DNA from: S015-6 sp964479535
GTDB taxonomy: Bacteria > Desulfobacterota > DSWW01
Assembly (NCBI GenBank): GCA_964479535.1
Contig: CAYZMM010000001.1
Span: 310,001-374,000 of the forward strand
Direction: 5' to 3'
DNA length: 64,000 bases
A program made the translations under genes and the position numbers. The notes beneath the pieces were generated by a model that was given only the letters and a program-made list of their open reading frames with translations, did not search any database and had not been told where the DNA came from. Shown here piece by piece: positions 51,080 to 58,439 of the stretch (position 1 is the stretch's first letter; each line of letters starts with the position of its first letter).

Positions 51080-52100
51080 GGACTTTCTCGGCTCCTCTTG
51101 CGGCTCCACTTCTCTTCTCCTTGCTCGGGTTTTGTTCCACGGAAAGGACCTCGATGGCATAGTTGCCGTTCCTCTGCCCGGCTACACACGTGCCTTTCGG
51201 CACCTCCTGCACCTTCAGGACCATCGGGTCCTTCGGGCCGACGGTGAGGGGCAGGATGTCGTCCTCCTTCAGGTTCAACAGTTCCCGGAAGGTGATCTCC
51301 GAATTGCCCAGCTCCGCACTCATTTCCATCGCTATCTCGCGGAGGTGAGCGGACAGGCTCTGTTTCCAGGCCTCGTCCGTATCCGTGTCCTCGGAGGGGA
51401 GGCGTCCGTACAGGATGTCCTTGACCGGATCGATCGAAAGGTATGGGATACAGTAACCCATCACGGCCTGATCCAGCTCCATGTCCACCTTGAAGGTGCT
51501 CGCCATGACCAGGTCCGGTGGCTGCACGAGATTGACGAATTGGGGGTTCGACTCGGACCGGATCTGTTGAAGGGACACCTCCCCCACAACCGACCACGCC
51601 CTTTCGAGGGCCCGGAAACAGACCTGGAGAAGCCGCCGGATGAGGCGGCATTCCATGGTGGTGAAGTCCCTCCCCTTGATCTCCGCGACGAGCCTTCCGG
51701 ACCCTCCGAAGAGGATGTCCACCATGAGCGAGATCATCTTCGCCTCGAAGAAATAGAGACAGGATCCACGAAGCGGGTCTGCCCTGTACACATCCAAGGA
51801 GGCCCTCTCCGGCATCTTTCTGAGGAACTCCTCGTACTTGAGCAGCTCGAAGCTCTCCACCGAGACATCCACGATTCTGCCCATGAACTCGAACAGGGCG
51901 TCGGTCGCCTCGCGGGCGAACTTCTCGTTCACGACTTCCATGGTGGGCATGCGGGCGTGGACCGCCCGGTCCTGACTGAAGAAGTCGAACGAGGTCGCTT
52001 CCGGCGTCTCCGGCTCCACGGGGGCTTCCGTTTCGATGTCGCCGTCCGACAGCCCTTTCAGAAGGGCATCCACTTCTTCCTGTGAAAGCAGCTTTCCCAT
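51015..52100 (-). CDS. fliM: Flagellar motor switch protein FliM
   Basis: The 361-residue protein starts with the CheY-P binding helix LLSQEEVDALLKGL, then the CheC-like middle domain (about 45-230; FGGSGRLVAEIKGRDFTTMECRLI) and the SpoA domain (about 250-325). The tail past residue 330 (GAARGAEKVHDRGGDPL) overlaps fliN in another frame and is basic and probably disordered. FliM connects CheY-P to rotation sense. It follows fliL by three bases. Confidence 0.96.
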   Translation of the reverse strand: MGKLLSQEEVDALLKGLSDGDIETEAPVEPETPEATSFDFFSQDRAVHARMPTMEVVNEKFAREATDALFEFMGRIVDVSVESFELLKYEEFLRKMPERASLDVYRADPLRGSCLYFFEAKMISLMVDILFGGSGRLVAEIKGRDFTTMECRLIRRLLQVCFRALERAWSVVGEVSLQQIRSESNPQFVNLVQPPDLVMASTFKVDMELDQAVMGYCIPYLSIDPVKDILYGRLPSEDTDTDEAWKQSLSAHLREIAMEMSAELGNSEITFRELLNLKEDDILPLTVGPKDPMVLKVQEVPKGTCVAGQRNGNYAIEVLSVEQNPSKEKRSGAARGAEKVHDRGGDPLDRSIFTDRTADAA

Positions 52101-52103
52101 TTT

Positions 52104-52598
52104 CTACTGCACCACGAAATCGGTGAAATAGACTTCCTTCGCCTTCCCTTCCCCCAGAATCCGATTCAGACGGAAGAGGATCTCTTCGCGAAGCCTGGCC
52201 TTCCCCTCGAGGGTACCGATCTCATCGTACTTCTTGCTCGAAAGGAGCACGATGAGGCTGTCACGGATCTTCGGCGTCTTCTTCATGATCTGATCTTCCG
52301 TGAGGTCCCACACCTCTACGTCGAGCCGCACCTTCAGGTACCGGACCCCTTTCTCATCGAAGAGATTGACGATGAAGGGGTCGAGCTGGAAGATGAATCC
52401 CTCTTCTTCCTGCACGACCGTCTGTTCCGGCACGGTCGTCTTCGCGTCCGCCGGATCGGTGGAAAGCACCTTCCAAACCAGTACGCCGTTGATGCCGGCC
52501 AGGATCAGAAATCCGACGGCCAGTCCGATGAAGAGCATCTTCCTGCTCTTGGGCGGCGGCGTATCCTGGGTCGCCGCTGCAGTCTCCTCCGGTGCCAT
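52104..52598 (-). CDS. fliL: Stator-associated protein FliL
   Basis: The 164-residue protein has a short cytoplasmic N-terminus, one membrane segment (MLFIGLAVGFLILAGINGVLVW) and a periplasmic FliL domain (FQLDPFIVNLFDEKGVRYLKVRLDVEV; ILFRLNRILGEGKAKEVYFTDFVVQ). It rings the stator and supports torque. ATG 52598 follows AAGGAGGCTG; the frame opens 141 bases upstream into the sigma-54 promoter, so longer starts are rejected. It heads the long fliL-fliA operon. Confidence 0.94.
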   Translation of the reverse strand: MAPEETAAATQDTPPPKSRKMLFIGLAVGFLILAGINGVLVWKVLSTDPADAKTTVPEQTVVQEEEGFIFQLDPFIVNLFDEKGVRYLKVRLDVEVWDLTEDQIMKKTPKIRDSLIVLLSSKKYDEIGTLEGKARLREEILFRLNRILGEGKAKEVYFTDFVVQ

Positions 52599-52654
52599 GA
52601 CAGCCTCCTTACGCCGTATGGAATTTCGTACCTCTCGAGCGCACCTCAGGAGAA

Positions 52655-52671
52655 AGCAACCCCTATGCCAA
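52655..52671 (-). promoter_or_regulatory. Sigma-54 promoter of the fliL-fliA operon
   Basis: TTGGCATAGGGGTTGCT on the minus strand has GG-N10-GC and TTGCT. The start is near 52644, about 46 bases before fliL. Confidence 0.82.
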
Positions 52672-52785
52672 TTCCGGCGCAGAGGTATCTGTTTGATACT
52701 GTTGAGCAATTTGTGCAGAGGCGACCACGGGGGAGTCAAGGTTGTTCGGGTGGGCAGTCAGAATAATGACGGGGCGAACGGAGTA

Positions 52786-52897
52786 GGACAAAGAGGAAAG
52801 GTCAAAGGGGAAAGGGCGAAGGACAAAGGACAAAGGGGAAAGGGCGAAGGGGAAAGGGCGAAGGACAAAGGACAAAGGGGAAAGGGCGAAGGGCGAG
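52786..52897. repeat. Heptanucleotide minisatellite, 16 units
   Basis: Sixteen 7-base units run without interruption: mainly GGACAAA, GGGGAAA and GGGCGAA. A higher-order 42-base block is partly duplicated. It lies in the 403-base gene-free gap between flgE and fliL, between a terminator-like hairpin and the fliL sigma-54 promoter. Confidence 0.92.
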
Positions 52898-52961
52898 GTG
52901 CCGGGGTGCGCGCCGGTACTCGAGAGCTTTGACAGGTAGACGCGGAGACGCCCCTGGGGAA

Positions 52962-52989
52962 CGGCGGGGCGCATTTCAGCGCCCCGCCG
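52962..52989 (-). terminator. Terminator-like hairpin after flgE
   Basis: A perfect 11-base GC-rich stem (CGGCGGGGCGC with GCGCCCCGCCG) and a 6-base loop begin 12 bases after the flgE stop. There is only a short GTTCCCC after it, no true U-run, but the position between two operons supports termination. Confidence 0.65.
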
Positions 52990-53001
52990 AAGGAGCGAGG
53001 A

Positions 53002-54291
53002 CTATCGCTTCAGGTTGACCAGTTCCATGAGCACTTCGTCGGTGGTGCTGACGATCTTGGAGTTTGCCTGAAATCCACGCTGCGCAGTGATCATCTTCAC
53101 GAACTCGGTCGCCAGGTCCACGTTCGACAGCTCGAGCGTGTTCGGCCGGATGAGCCCCATTCCCTGTCTTCCGGCACTTCCGACGAGCACCGGCCCGGAG
53201 CTCGGGGACTCGGCGTACCGGTTCTTTCCGATGGACTGCAGGTTCGAGGGGCTCGCGAAGTCCGCCACGGCGATCTGCCCGAGGGTGCGGGTCTTTCCGT
53301 TGTCAAAAGAGCCGGTGAGGGTGCCGTACTGGTCGATGGCGATTCCCTGCAGGGCGCCGGACCCGTAGCCGTTCTGATCCAGGCTGTAGACCCCGGAGTC
53401 GGCTGCGTACTGGGTCACGCCGTCCAGCCCGTCGCCTCCGCTCGTCGTATCCGACCCGAAGTTGAATTCGATCTGCTGGTCCTGTTCCGCGCCTCCGGTG
53501 AAATTGAACGCGCTGGCGGGATCCGTGGTCTGACTCACGAGTGCACCGTTCGTATCGAAAGAGAGCGTACCCCAGGCACCCTCTTCGGCAACGCCGCTCG
53601 CAGCGTCCTCCGATCCGACCACCGCGTGCCAGGACCATTCATTCCCGCCGGCGCCCTCCAGGGTCTTGCGGAAGCAAAGGGTGACCGGGTGCTGGTTTCC
53701 CAGGGAGTCGTACACCGTGATGGTGGTCTGGAAATTCGTGGTTCCGTCCATGTCGCTGACATCAAAGGGATCCGCGAGCAACTCCGAGTCGGAATCCAGG
53801 TTGGCCGCCACCGACATGTTCTGGCTGACCTGAGGCGGGTACGTGGTGCTCAGGATCTGCAGGCTGTCCACGGCGCTCGAAAGGTTCCCCTGCCCGTCCA
53901 CGCCGTATCCCTGCAGCCGCATCCCGCCCGGATCCACCATGTAGCCGTCTTTGTCCAGCTGGAACCCGCCGAACCGGGTGTAGTAGTTCAGGCCGTCCAG
54001 GTCCTTCACGATGAAGAACCCGCTGCCCTCCAGGGCCAGGTCCATGGGGCTTGCCGTGGTCTCGAAGGCGCCCTGTGTGAAGGTCTTCAGCACGCCGTTC
54101 ATCTCCACGCCGGCACCGATCTGGTTCGGGCCGGAGATGCCCTCCAGGCTCTGGGAAAGCAGATCCGCGAAATAGGACCGGCTCCCTTTGAACCCGTAGG
54201 TGTTCATGTTCGCGATGTTGTGCCCGATCACGCTCAACTCGTCCATGTGGGCGTTCATTCCGCTCACGCCCGTGAACAGGGAAGTCATCAT
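53002..54291 (-). CDS. flgE: Flagellar hook protein FlgE
   Basis: The 429-residue hook protein begins SLFTGVSGMNAHMDELSVIGHNIANMNTYGFKGSRSYFADLL and ends GMGLIRPNTLELSNVDLATEFVKMITAQRGFQANSKIV, the hook D0/D1 signatures; the middle (about 90-360) is Gly/Ser/Asp-rich. AAGGAGGTAGGCGGAG precedes the ATG. It is the last gene of fliK-flgD-flgE, 49 bases after flgD, followed by a strong hairpin. Confidence 0.97.
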   Translation of the reverse strand: MMTSLFTGVSGMNAHMDELSVIGHNIANMNTYGFKGSRSYFADLLSQSLEGISGPNQIGAGVEMNGVLKTFTQGAFETTASPMDLALEGSGFFIVKDLDGLNYYTRFGGFQLDKDGYMVDPGGMRLQGYGVDGQGNLSSAVDSLQILSTTYPPQVSQNMSVAANLDSDSELLADPFDVSDMDGTTNFQTTITVYDSLGNQHPVTLCFRKTLEGAGGNEWSWHAVVGSEDAASGVAEEGAWGTLSFDTNGALVSQTTDPASAFNFTGGAEQDQQIEFNFGSDTTSGGDGLDGVTQYAADSGVYSLDQNGYGSGALQGIAIDQYGTLTGSFDNGKTRTLGQIAVADFASPSNLQSIGKNRYAESPSSGPVLVGSAGRQGMGLIRPNTLELSNVDLATEFVKMITAQRGFQANSKIVSTTDEVLMELVNLKR

Positions 54292-54340
54292 CTCCGCCTA
54301 CCTCCTTTTCCATGGGTTGGTTTCATGGTCGTTTCTGTCT

Positions 54341-54997
54341 TCAAGATGTTTGAATGCTCCGGATGTCCGGCAGGGAGAGCCAGCGGTCACCGACCCGCAC
54401 GGACGGCACGCCGTCCTCGAATACGACCTCCTGAACGACGCCCCGGGCCATCAGCTGCACCGGGATGCTCGCGTCGGTCGCATCCCGGGCGACCACCTCG
54501 CAGGAGTAGGTGCCGGACGGAACCGTTTGGCCCCCCTCGGTCACGCCGTTCCAGAGAACGGACTGGTTCCCCGCCTCCATGGGTCCGCTCCGGAGGGTGC
54601 GCAGCAGGTTCCCGCCTGCATCGTACAGATGGACCGTGACCTCGGACGCTTCCGAGGGAAGAAGGAAACCGATTTCGGTCGAGGTCCCCTCCTCGTGCGT
54701 CACGTGCTCCCCGGAGAACTCGACCGCCTTGCCCAGAAGGGAGACGGCGGCGAAGTTGTTGAGGGAGGCCATGTAGTTCTGAAGCTCTTCCTGCCCGGAG
54801 GAGAAAGACCGCATCTCATCCAGCTCGCTGAACTGGGCGAGCTGCGTGACGAATTCGGTTCCCTCCATCGGCTCCAGGGGATCCTGGTTCTTGAGCTGGG
54901 TAATGAGCAGGTTGAGAAACACGTCCTGGCCCAGTGAATCGGTTTCAGTCGTTGATTGCGTGGTGGGGATGCTCGTCGCCCCGATCTGCGGAACCAT
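54341..54997 (-). CDS. flgD: Hook-capping protein FlgD
   Basis: The 218-residue scaffold protein has the conserved N-terminus LGQDVFLNLLITQLKNQDPLEPMEGTEFVTQLAQFSELDEM and a C-terminal FlgD Ig-like/Tudor domain (AGNQSVLWNGVTEGGQTVPSGTYSCEV). It sits at the tip of the growing hook and is needed for FlgE assembly. It follows fliK by 62 bases. Confidence 0.96.
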   Translation of the reverse strand: MVPQIGATSIPTTQSTTETDSLGQDVFLNLLITQLKNQDPLEPMEGTEFVTQLAQFSELDEMRSFSSGQEELQNYMASLNNFAAVSLLGKAVEFSGEHVTHEEGTSTEIGFLLPSEASEVTVHLYDAGGNLLRTLRSGPMEAGNQSVLWNGVTEGGQTVPSGTYSCEVVARDATDASIPVQLMARGVVQEVVFEDGVPSVRVGDRWLSLPDIRSIQTS

Positions 54998-55059
54998 CCT
55001 TGCTTACCTCCCTGACATCCTCGTCTGTCTTGAGATTGCCTCGCTCGCGTTTCACCGTT

Positions 55060-56370
55060 TCAGGCATAGAGATCGAGTCCCGTCCCTTCACCCTGTGGCA
55101 GGGTCCAGACGACCGGTTCCGGGTCCCCGGCTTTCCGCACACCTTCCTGCGAACGCCGCCCGCGGCCGGATCCCCCCGGCTCGGAAGAAGCGCTGAACTG
55201 CTGGGACCCCTGGTCCACCGAAACGTCGAAGGATTCGATCTCCTCGCCGATGTCGTTCATCCTCGCCTGGAGTGCATCCTGGTGGTTCTGCAGGATTTCC
55301 TGGATGCGGGACGTCTCCACGATCGCCTCGGCGGTTATCCTCCCTCCGTTCAACTGGAGGTGCCAGCGCATGGGGCCGAGTTCCTCGTCCTGAATACGCA
55401 TGTGCACGGAATCCCCCTGAATCCGGAAGGCCGTCCTCGAAGAGGCGTGTGTCGCCTGGGCCGGCATCGCCTGATGGGAAGCGGACGGAGGAGGCGACGG
55501 CTTGGAGGGCGGATCCATCTGGGCTTCCTGCCTCCACGTTGCGGCCTCTTTGCCTGCCAGGGGCCCGACCGTTTCCCCGGGGGCCGTCTGGCCGGGCAGC
55601 CGCATCTCTCCACCGACCCTGTCCCCCGGCTGCTCCATCCCTTTCGGCAGCTCGTTACGGGAAGGAAGGGTGCGAGGCCCCGCTTCCCTCGGCTCTCCTT
55701 CCGGGCTTCCCTCCCCCGCCTTTGAAGGAGCGCCTTCGGCGACCGTCTCATCCGCCCCGGCATCCCCGGAGCGGGGAGCCCTGTCGCACCCCGGGCCGCC
55801 CCCATCCCTGTCCACGCGATGTTGAGGCGAGGAGGCCGTCTTCCCCGATCCCCCTTCGGACGCACCGTTGCAGAGGTCCGCCGTGCCGGCAGCCGGGGAG
55901 GCCGCTGCCTCCTCGACCCCCAGCAGGCATTGCTCAGGAGCCCCGCCCTCCACCACCGCTGGTTCGTTGCGCCCCTCCTGCTCTTGCACGAGCCCGGATG
56001 GAATCCACCCCCCTTCGCCGGAGCAATCGACAGAGGCACCCTCCTCTGCTGCGAGACCGGATCCGTCTGCACCGAGGACGGGAACGGGGTGATTCCTGTG
56101 AAGCTCCTCTTCAACGGAATGGGGATGATTCTCGTGACGCTCCTGCCGAAGGGAACCTGCGTGCCCTTCCGGCGGATGCTCCGATGCTCCATCGCTCGCA
56201 TTCTGTTCCCGGTCGCAGGAGCCGAGAAAGGCCGCGAAGGGTCCGCTCTTCGAAGGGGGTGATCCATCCGCCGCCAGGGTATTCGAAAGGCAGCCCCCCG
56301 CGACACGGTCCGCCGAGGGAGGTGCCGGCGCGGCATGTGAGGTTCCATTTGTCAGGGGCAGTTCGATCAT
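55060..56370 (-). CDS. fliK: Hook-length control protein FliK
   Basis: The 436-residue protein has a long Pro/Glu/Ser-rich unstructured N-terminus and a C-terminal Flg_hook domain (about 310-415; VHMRIQDEELGPMRWHLQLNGGRITAEAIVETSRIQEIL). FliK measures hook length and triggers the FlhB switch. ATG 56370 is preferred; upstream in-frame starts at 56433 and 56454 coincide with a possible sigma-54 site. Its N-terminus is low complexity, so length prediction is soft. It heads fliK-flgD-flgE. Confidence 0.88.
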   Translation of the reverse strand: MIELPLTNGTSHAAPAPPSADRVAGGCLSNTLAADGSPPSKSGPFAAFLGSCDREQNASDGASEHPPEGHAGSLRQERHENHPHSVEEELHRNHPVPVLGADGSGLAAEEGASVDCSGEGGWIPSGLVQEQEGRNEPAVVEGGAPEQCLLGVEEAAASPAAGTADLCNGASEGGSGKTASSPQHRVDRDGGGPGCDRAPRSGDAGADETVAEGAPSKAGEGSPEGEPREAGPRTLPSRNELPKGMEQPGDRVGGEMRLPGQTAPGETVGPLAGKEAATWRQEAQMDPPSKPSPPPSASHQAMPAQATHASSRTAFRIQGDSVHMRIQDEELGPMRWHLQLNGGRITAEAIVETSRIQEILQNHQDALQARMNDIGEEIESFDVSVDQGSQQFSASSEPGGSGRGRRSQEGVRKAGDPEPVVWTLPQGEGTGLDLYA

Positions 56371-56437
56371 GTCCGTTTCCGTTCCCGCCTCGTCCTGTCT
56401 GCGACGCCCGGTGGGGAGATCTTCGAAAGCCATGCTC

Positions 56438-56454
56438 TTCAAAACACATGCCAA
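56438..56454 (-). promoter_or_regulatory. Possible sigma-54 promoter of fliK-flgD-flgE (non-canonical -12)
   Basis: TTGGCATGTGTTTTGAA on the minus strand matches the -24 box and spacing, but the -12 GC is GA, as in the PilZ site. No better promoter was seen for this operon. Confidence 0.42.
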
Positions 56455-56683
56455 GATGCGAGGTCCTGTAACGTGCTGAATTTACAGAGGACGCATCCTT
56501 TTCCGGACGGGACTCCGAAGGAAATTCTTTCCGGACGGGAAGATCGTTCCCTGCACGGGCGCTACGGCTCTGCGCTCCTCCGGGACCTCGGAGGCGAGGG
56601 TCATGTAACCGGCCGCTTCTTCCGATCCTACCTTTGTGGGGGAACAGCCCCGCTGCGTCGACGATCCCGCGTAGGGGGAGAGG

Positions 56684-57073
56684 ATGCGAATTCTGGTCGT
56701 GGACGACGAACAGGTGAGCCGGAACGTGCTGCGAAAGGCGATGGAATCCTTCGGTCCGTGCGAGGAAGCCGAGGGCGGGCGGGAGGCCACGGCCGCCTTC
56801 GACAGGGCGTGGGAGGAGTCTTCGCCCTTCGACCTTCTCCTGGTCGATCTCTCCATGCCGGACATGGACGGACGCGAAGTGATCCAGCAGATCCGCAGCC
56901 GGGAAGAGAGCATGGAGGTGCCTGCGGCGGCTCAGGCGAAGATCGTCGTCGTCACATCCCACTCGGAAAAGGACACGGTCCTTTCCTGCCTACGGGCCGG
57001 GTGTGATGATTTCATCGTGAAGCCCTTCGAACGCGACGTTCTCTCCGCGAAACTGGCGGAACTCGGTTTCTAG
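56684..57073 (+). CDS. CheY-like single-domain response regulator
   Basis: A 129-residue receiver domain: ILVVDDEQ, the phospho-accepting Asp at 55 in LLLVDLSMPDMDG, VVVTSHSEKD and VKPFE with the conserved Lys. GGGGGAGAGG precedes the ATG. It has no output domain, so it may bind FliM like CheY, or another partner. It is the only plus-strand gene in the right 35 kb, divergent from fliK and convergent with the motE-like gene at a six-base distance. Chemotaxis operons are not in the window, so the assignment as CheY is open. Confidence 0.9.
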   Translation: MRILVVDDEQVSRNVLRKAMESFGPCEEAEGGREATAAFDRAWEESSPFDLLLVDLSMPDMDGREVIQQIRSREESMEVPAAAQAKIVVVTSHSEKDTVLSCLRAGCDDFIVKPFERDVLSAKLAELGF

Positions 57074-57079
57074 CAGCAT

Positions 57080-58045
57080 CTATACATCGGCCGCGGCGGC
57101 CGTCCGAATCATGATGCCGCGATACCCTTCCTTCTTCTCGAGCTTTCCCTTCATCTCCGTGGCCTTGTCCGCATCCGGGAAGGGGCCGACAAAGACCTTG
57201 TAATAGGTCTTGCGGGGCTTCCCATGGATCCACTCCTTCTGAAAGGAGGCATACCCCTTCTGCCTCAGCGCTTGCACGACGCGTTCCGCCCTTTGCACCT
57301 CGCTGAAGGTTGCGATCTGGAGGACTCTCTCCTTTGACGCGACGTTCGTTCCGCTCTTCGCGACCTTCCTTCTGTCCGCCCTGGAGGCCTGCGCCTTGCG
57401 GCTCTTGGAAGCTGTCCCGGACCTGCTCGATTGCCACGCCTGCTCGATCCGCTCCGCCGACGCCGGATCCTCGCCCCGCAGCCTCGCGGTGATCCGACCC
57501 GCCTTCGCCGGGCTCAGGGCACCGAGGATCTGGCCCGCCTTCCGGACGTTCACGCGAAGGAGCAGCCACGAGCCGAGAGCGTCGTCCATCGCCTCGAGCC
57601 TCTGGGCGGCATTCTCCGGCTCCATCGCATCGTAGATCTTGACGAGTCGCTTCTCCTGCTCGTCCTCGTGCTCGATAATTTCTTTATGTTCTTTCTCAAC
57701 AGTTAATCGCAACTTATTCAGATCATTAATATTTTGTCTTATCTCACGGCTCAGAATCTGCAGGCGCCTTTCCTTCTCCTCCAGGGCGGTCGCTTTCCGC
57801 TGGAGACGCCCCTCCTCTTCCTGGATCCGCTTGATCAACCCGCCGACGCGAAGCTCGCACTCCGCATCATAGGCTTGGGGAGCGGCCCGGGCAAAAGCCG
57901 CGTCCGGGGACACGGATTCGGCTAGACAGGCTCCTCCCTCTCCCTCCCGCAACAGGGAAACCAGCACCCACCCCTTCAGGATGAGGAAGACGAAGAGCAG
58001 AATCAGGAATCCCCTAAACGTCCCTCTTTCTCTGAGCAAATTCAT
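57080..58045 (-). CDS. MotE-like protein with C-terminal SPOR domain
   Basis: The 321-residue protein has one membrane segment (GFLILLFVFLILKGWVLVSLL), a coiled coil (about 65-125), a MotE/MgtE-N-like helical domain (about 130-180; KIYDAMEPENAAQRLEAMDDALGSWLLLRVNVRKAGQILGALSP), a basic linker and a C-terminal SPOR domain (about 235-315; ERVLQIATFSEVQRAERVVQAL, YYKVFVGPFPDADKATEMKG). MotE is a periplasmic stator chaperone; SPOR domains bind glycan strands lacking stem peptides. The fusion would anchor it in peptidoglycan. The start overlaps fliJ by 32 bases after AGAAGG. The coiled-coil part (57660-57745) is unusually AT-rich. Confidence 0.82.
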   Translation of the reverse strand: MNLLRERGTFRGFLILLFVFLILKGWVLVSLLREGEGGACLAESVSPDAAFARAAPQAYDAECELRVGGLIKRIQEEEGRLQRKATALEEKERRLQILSREIRQNINDLNKLRLTVEKEHKEIIEHEDEQEKRLVKIYDAMEPENAAQRLEAMDDALGSWLLLRVNVRKAGQILGALSPAKAGRITARLRGEDPASAERIEQAWQSSRSGTASKSRKAQASRADRRKVAKSGTNVASKERVLQIATFSEVQRAERVVQALRQKGYASFQKEWIHGKPRKTYYKVFVGPFPDADKATEMKGKLEKKEGYRGIMIRTAAAADV

Positions 58046-58439
58046 CGGTCACCTTCTGTTCCAGCCGTTTCGTGTGTCGATCGACCAGCCTGATGTGCCG
58101 TTGCTTGAGCTTTCCGAAGCGCATCCTCTCTGTCCGAACGGCCCGCAGTGCCGCAAGCTTCCCTTCCACCTCTCGGCTCAGGTCCGCTTCCCGGACCCTG
58201 GACTGCTCGATCCACCGCCTCAATCCTTCCACGTACCGGACCACGGTTTCCAGGTCCTCCCCCCTGCCTCCCTCGCCGAGCGTTTCGGTTGCATCACGGC
58301 ATTCCTGCAGAAACTCTTCGACTCTTGTCTGCAGGCCTTTTCGCTCTCTTTCGAGAGAGGCGATCTCTCCCACGAGGGAGTCCTCCTGGGTCTGGTACAC
58401 ACCGATGAGCGCATCGAAGCGAAAGGCTCCGGGTTTCAT
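58014..58439 (-). CDS. fliJ: Export chaperone escort FliJ
   Basis: A 141-residue coiled-coil protein (RFDALIGVYQTQEDSLVGEIASLERERKGL, ending HIRLVDRHTKRLEQKVTDEFAQRK) of FliJ length, placed directly after fliI. FliJ projects into the FliI hexamer and links it to FlhA. ATG 58439 overlaps the fliI stop by four bases (ATGA). Confidence 0.9.
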   Translation of the reverse strand: MKPGAFRFDALIGVYQTQEDSLVGEIASLERERKGLQTRVEEFLQECRDATETLGEGGRGEDLETVVRYVEGLRRWIEQSRVREADLSREVEGKLAALRAVRTERMRFGKLKQRHIRLVDRHTKRLEQKVTDEFAQRKRDV

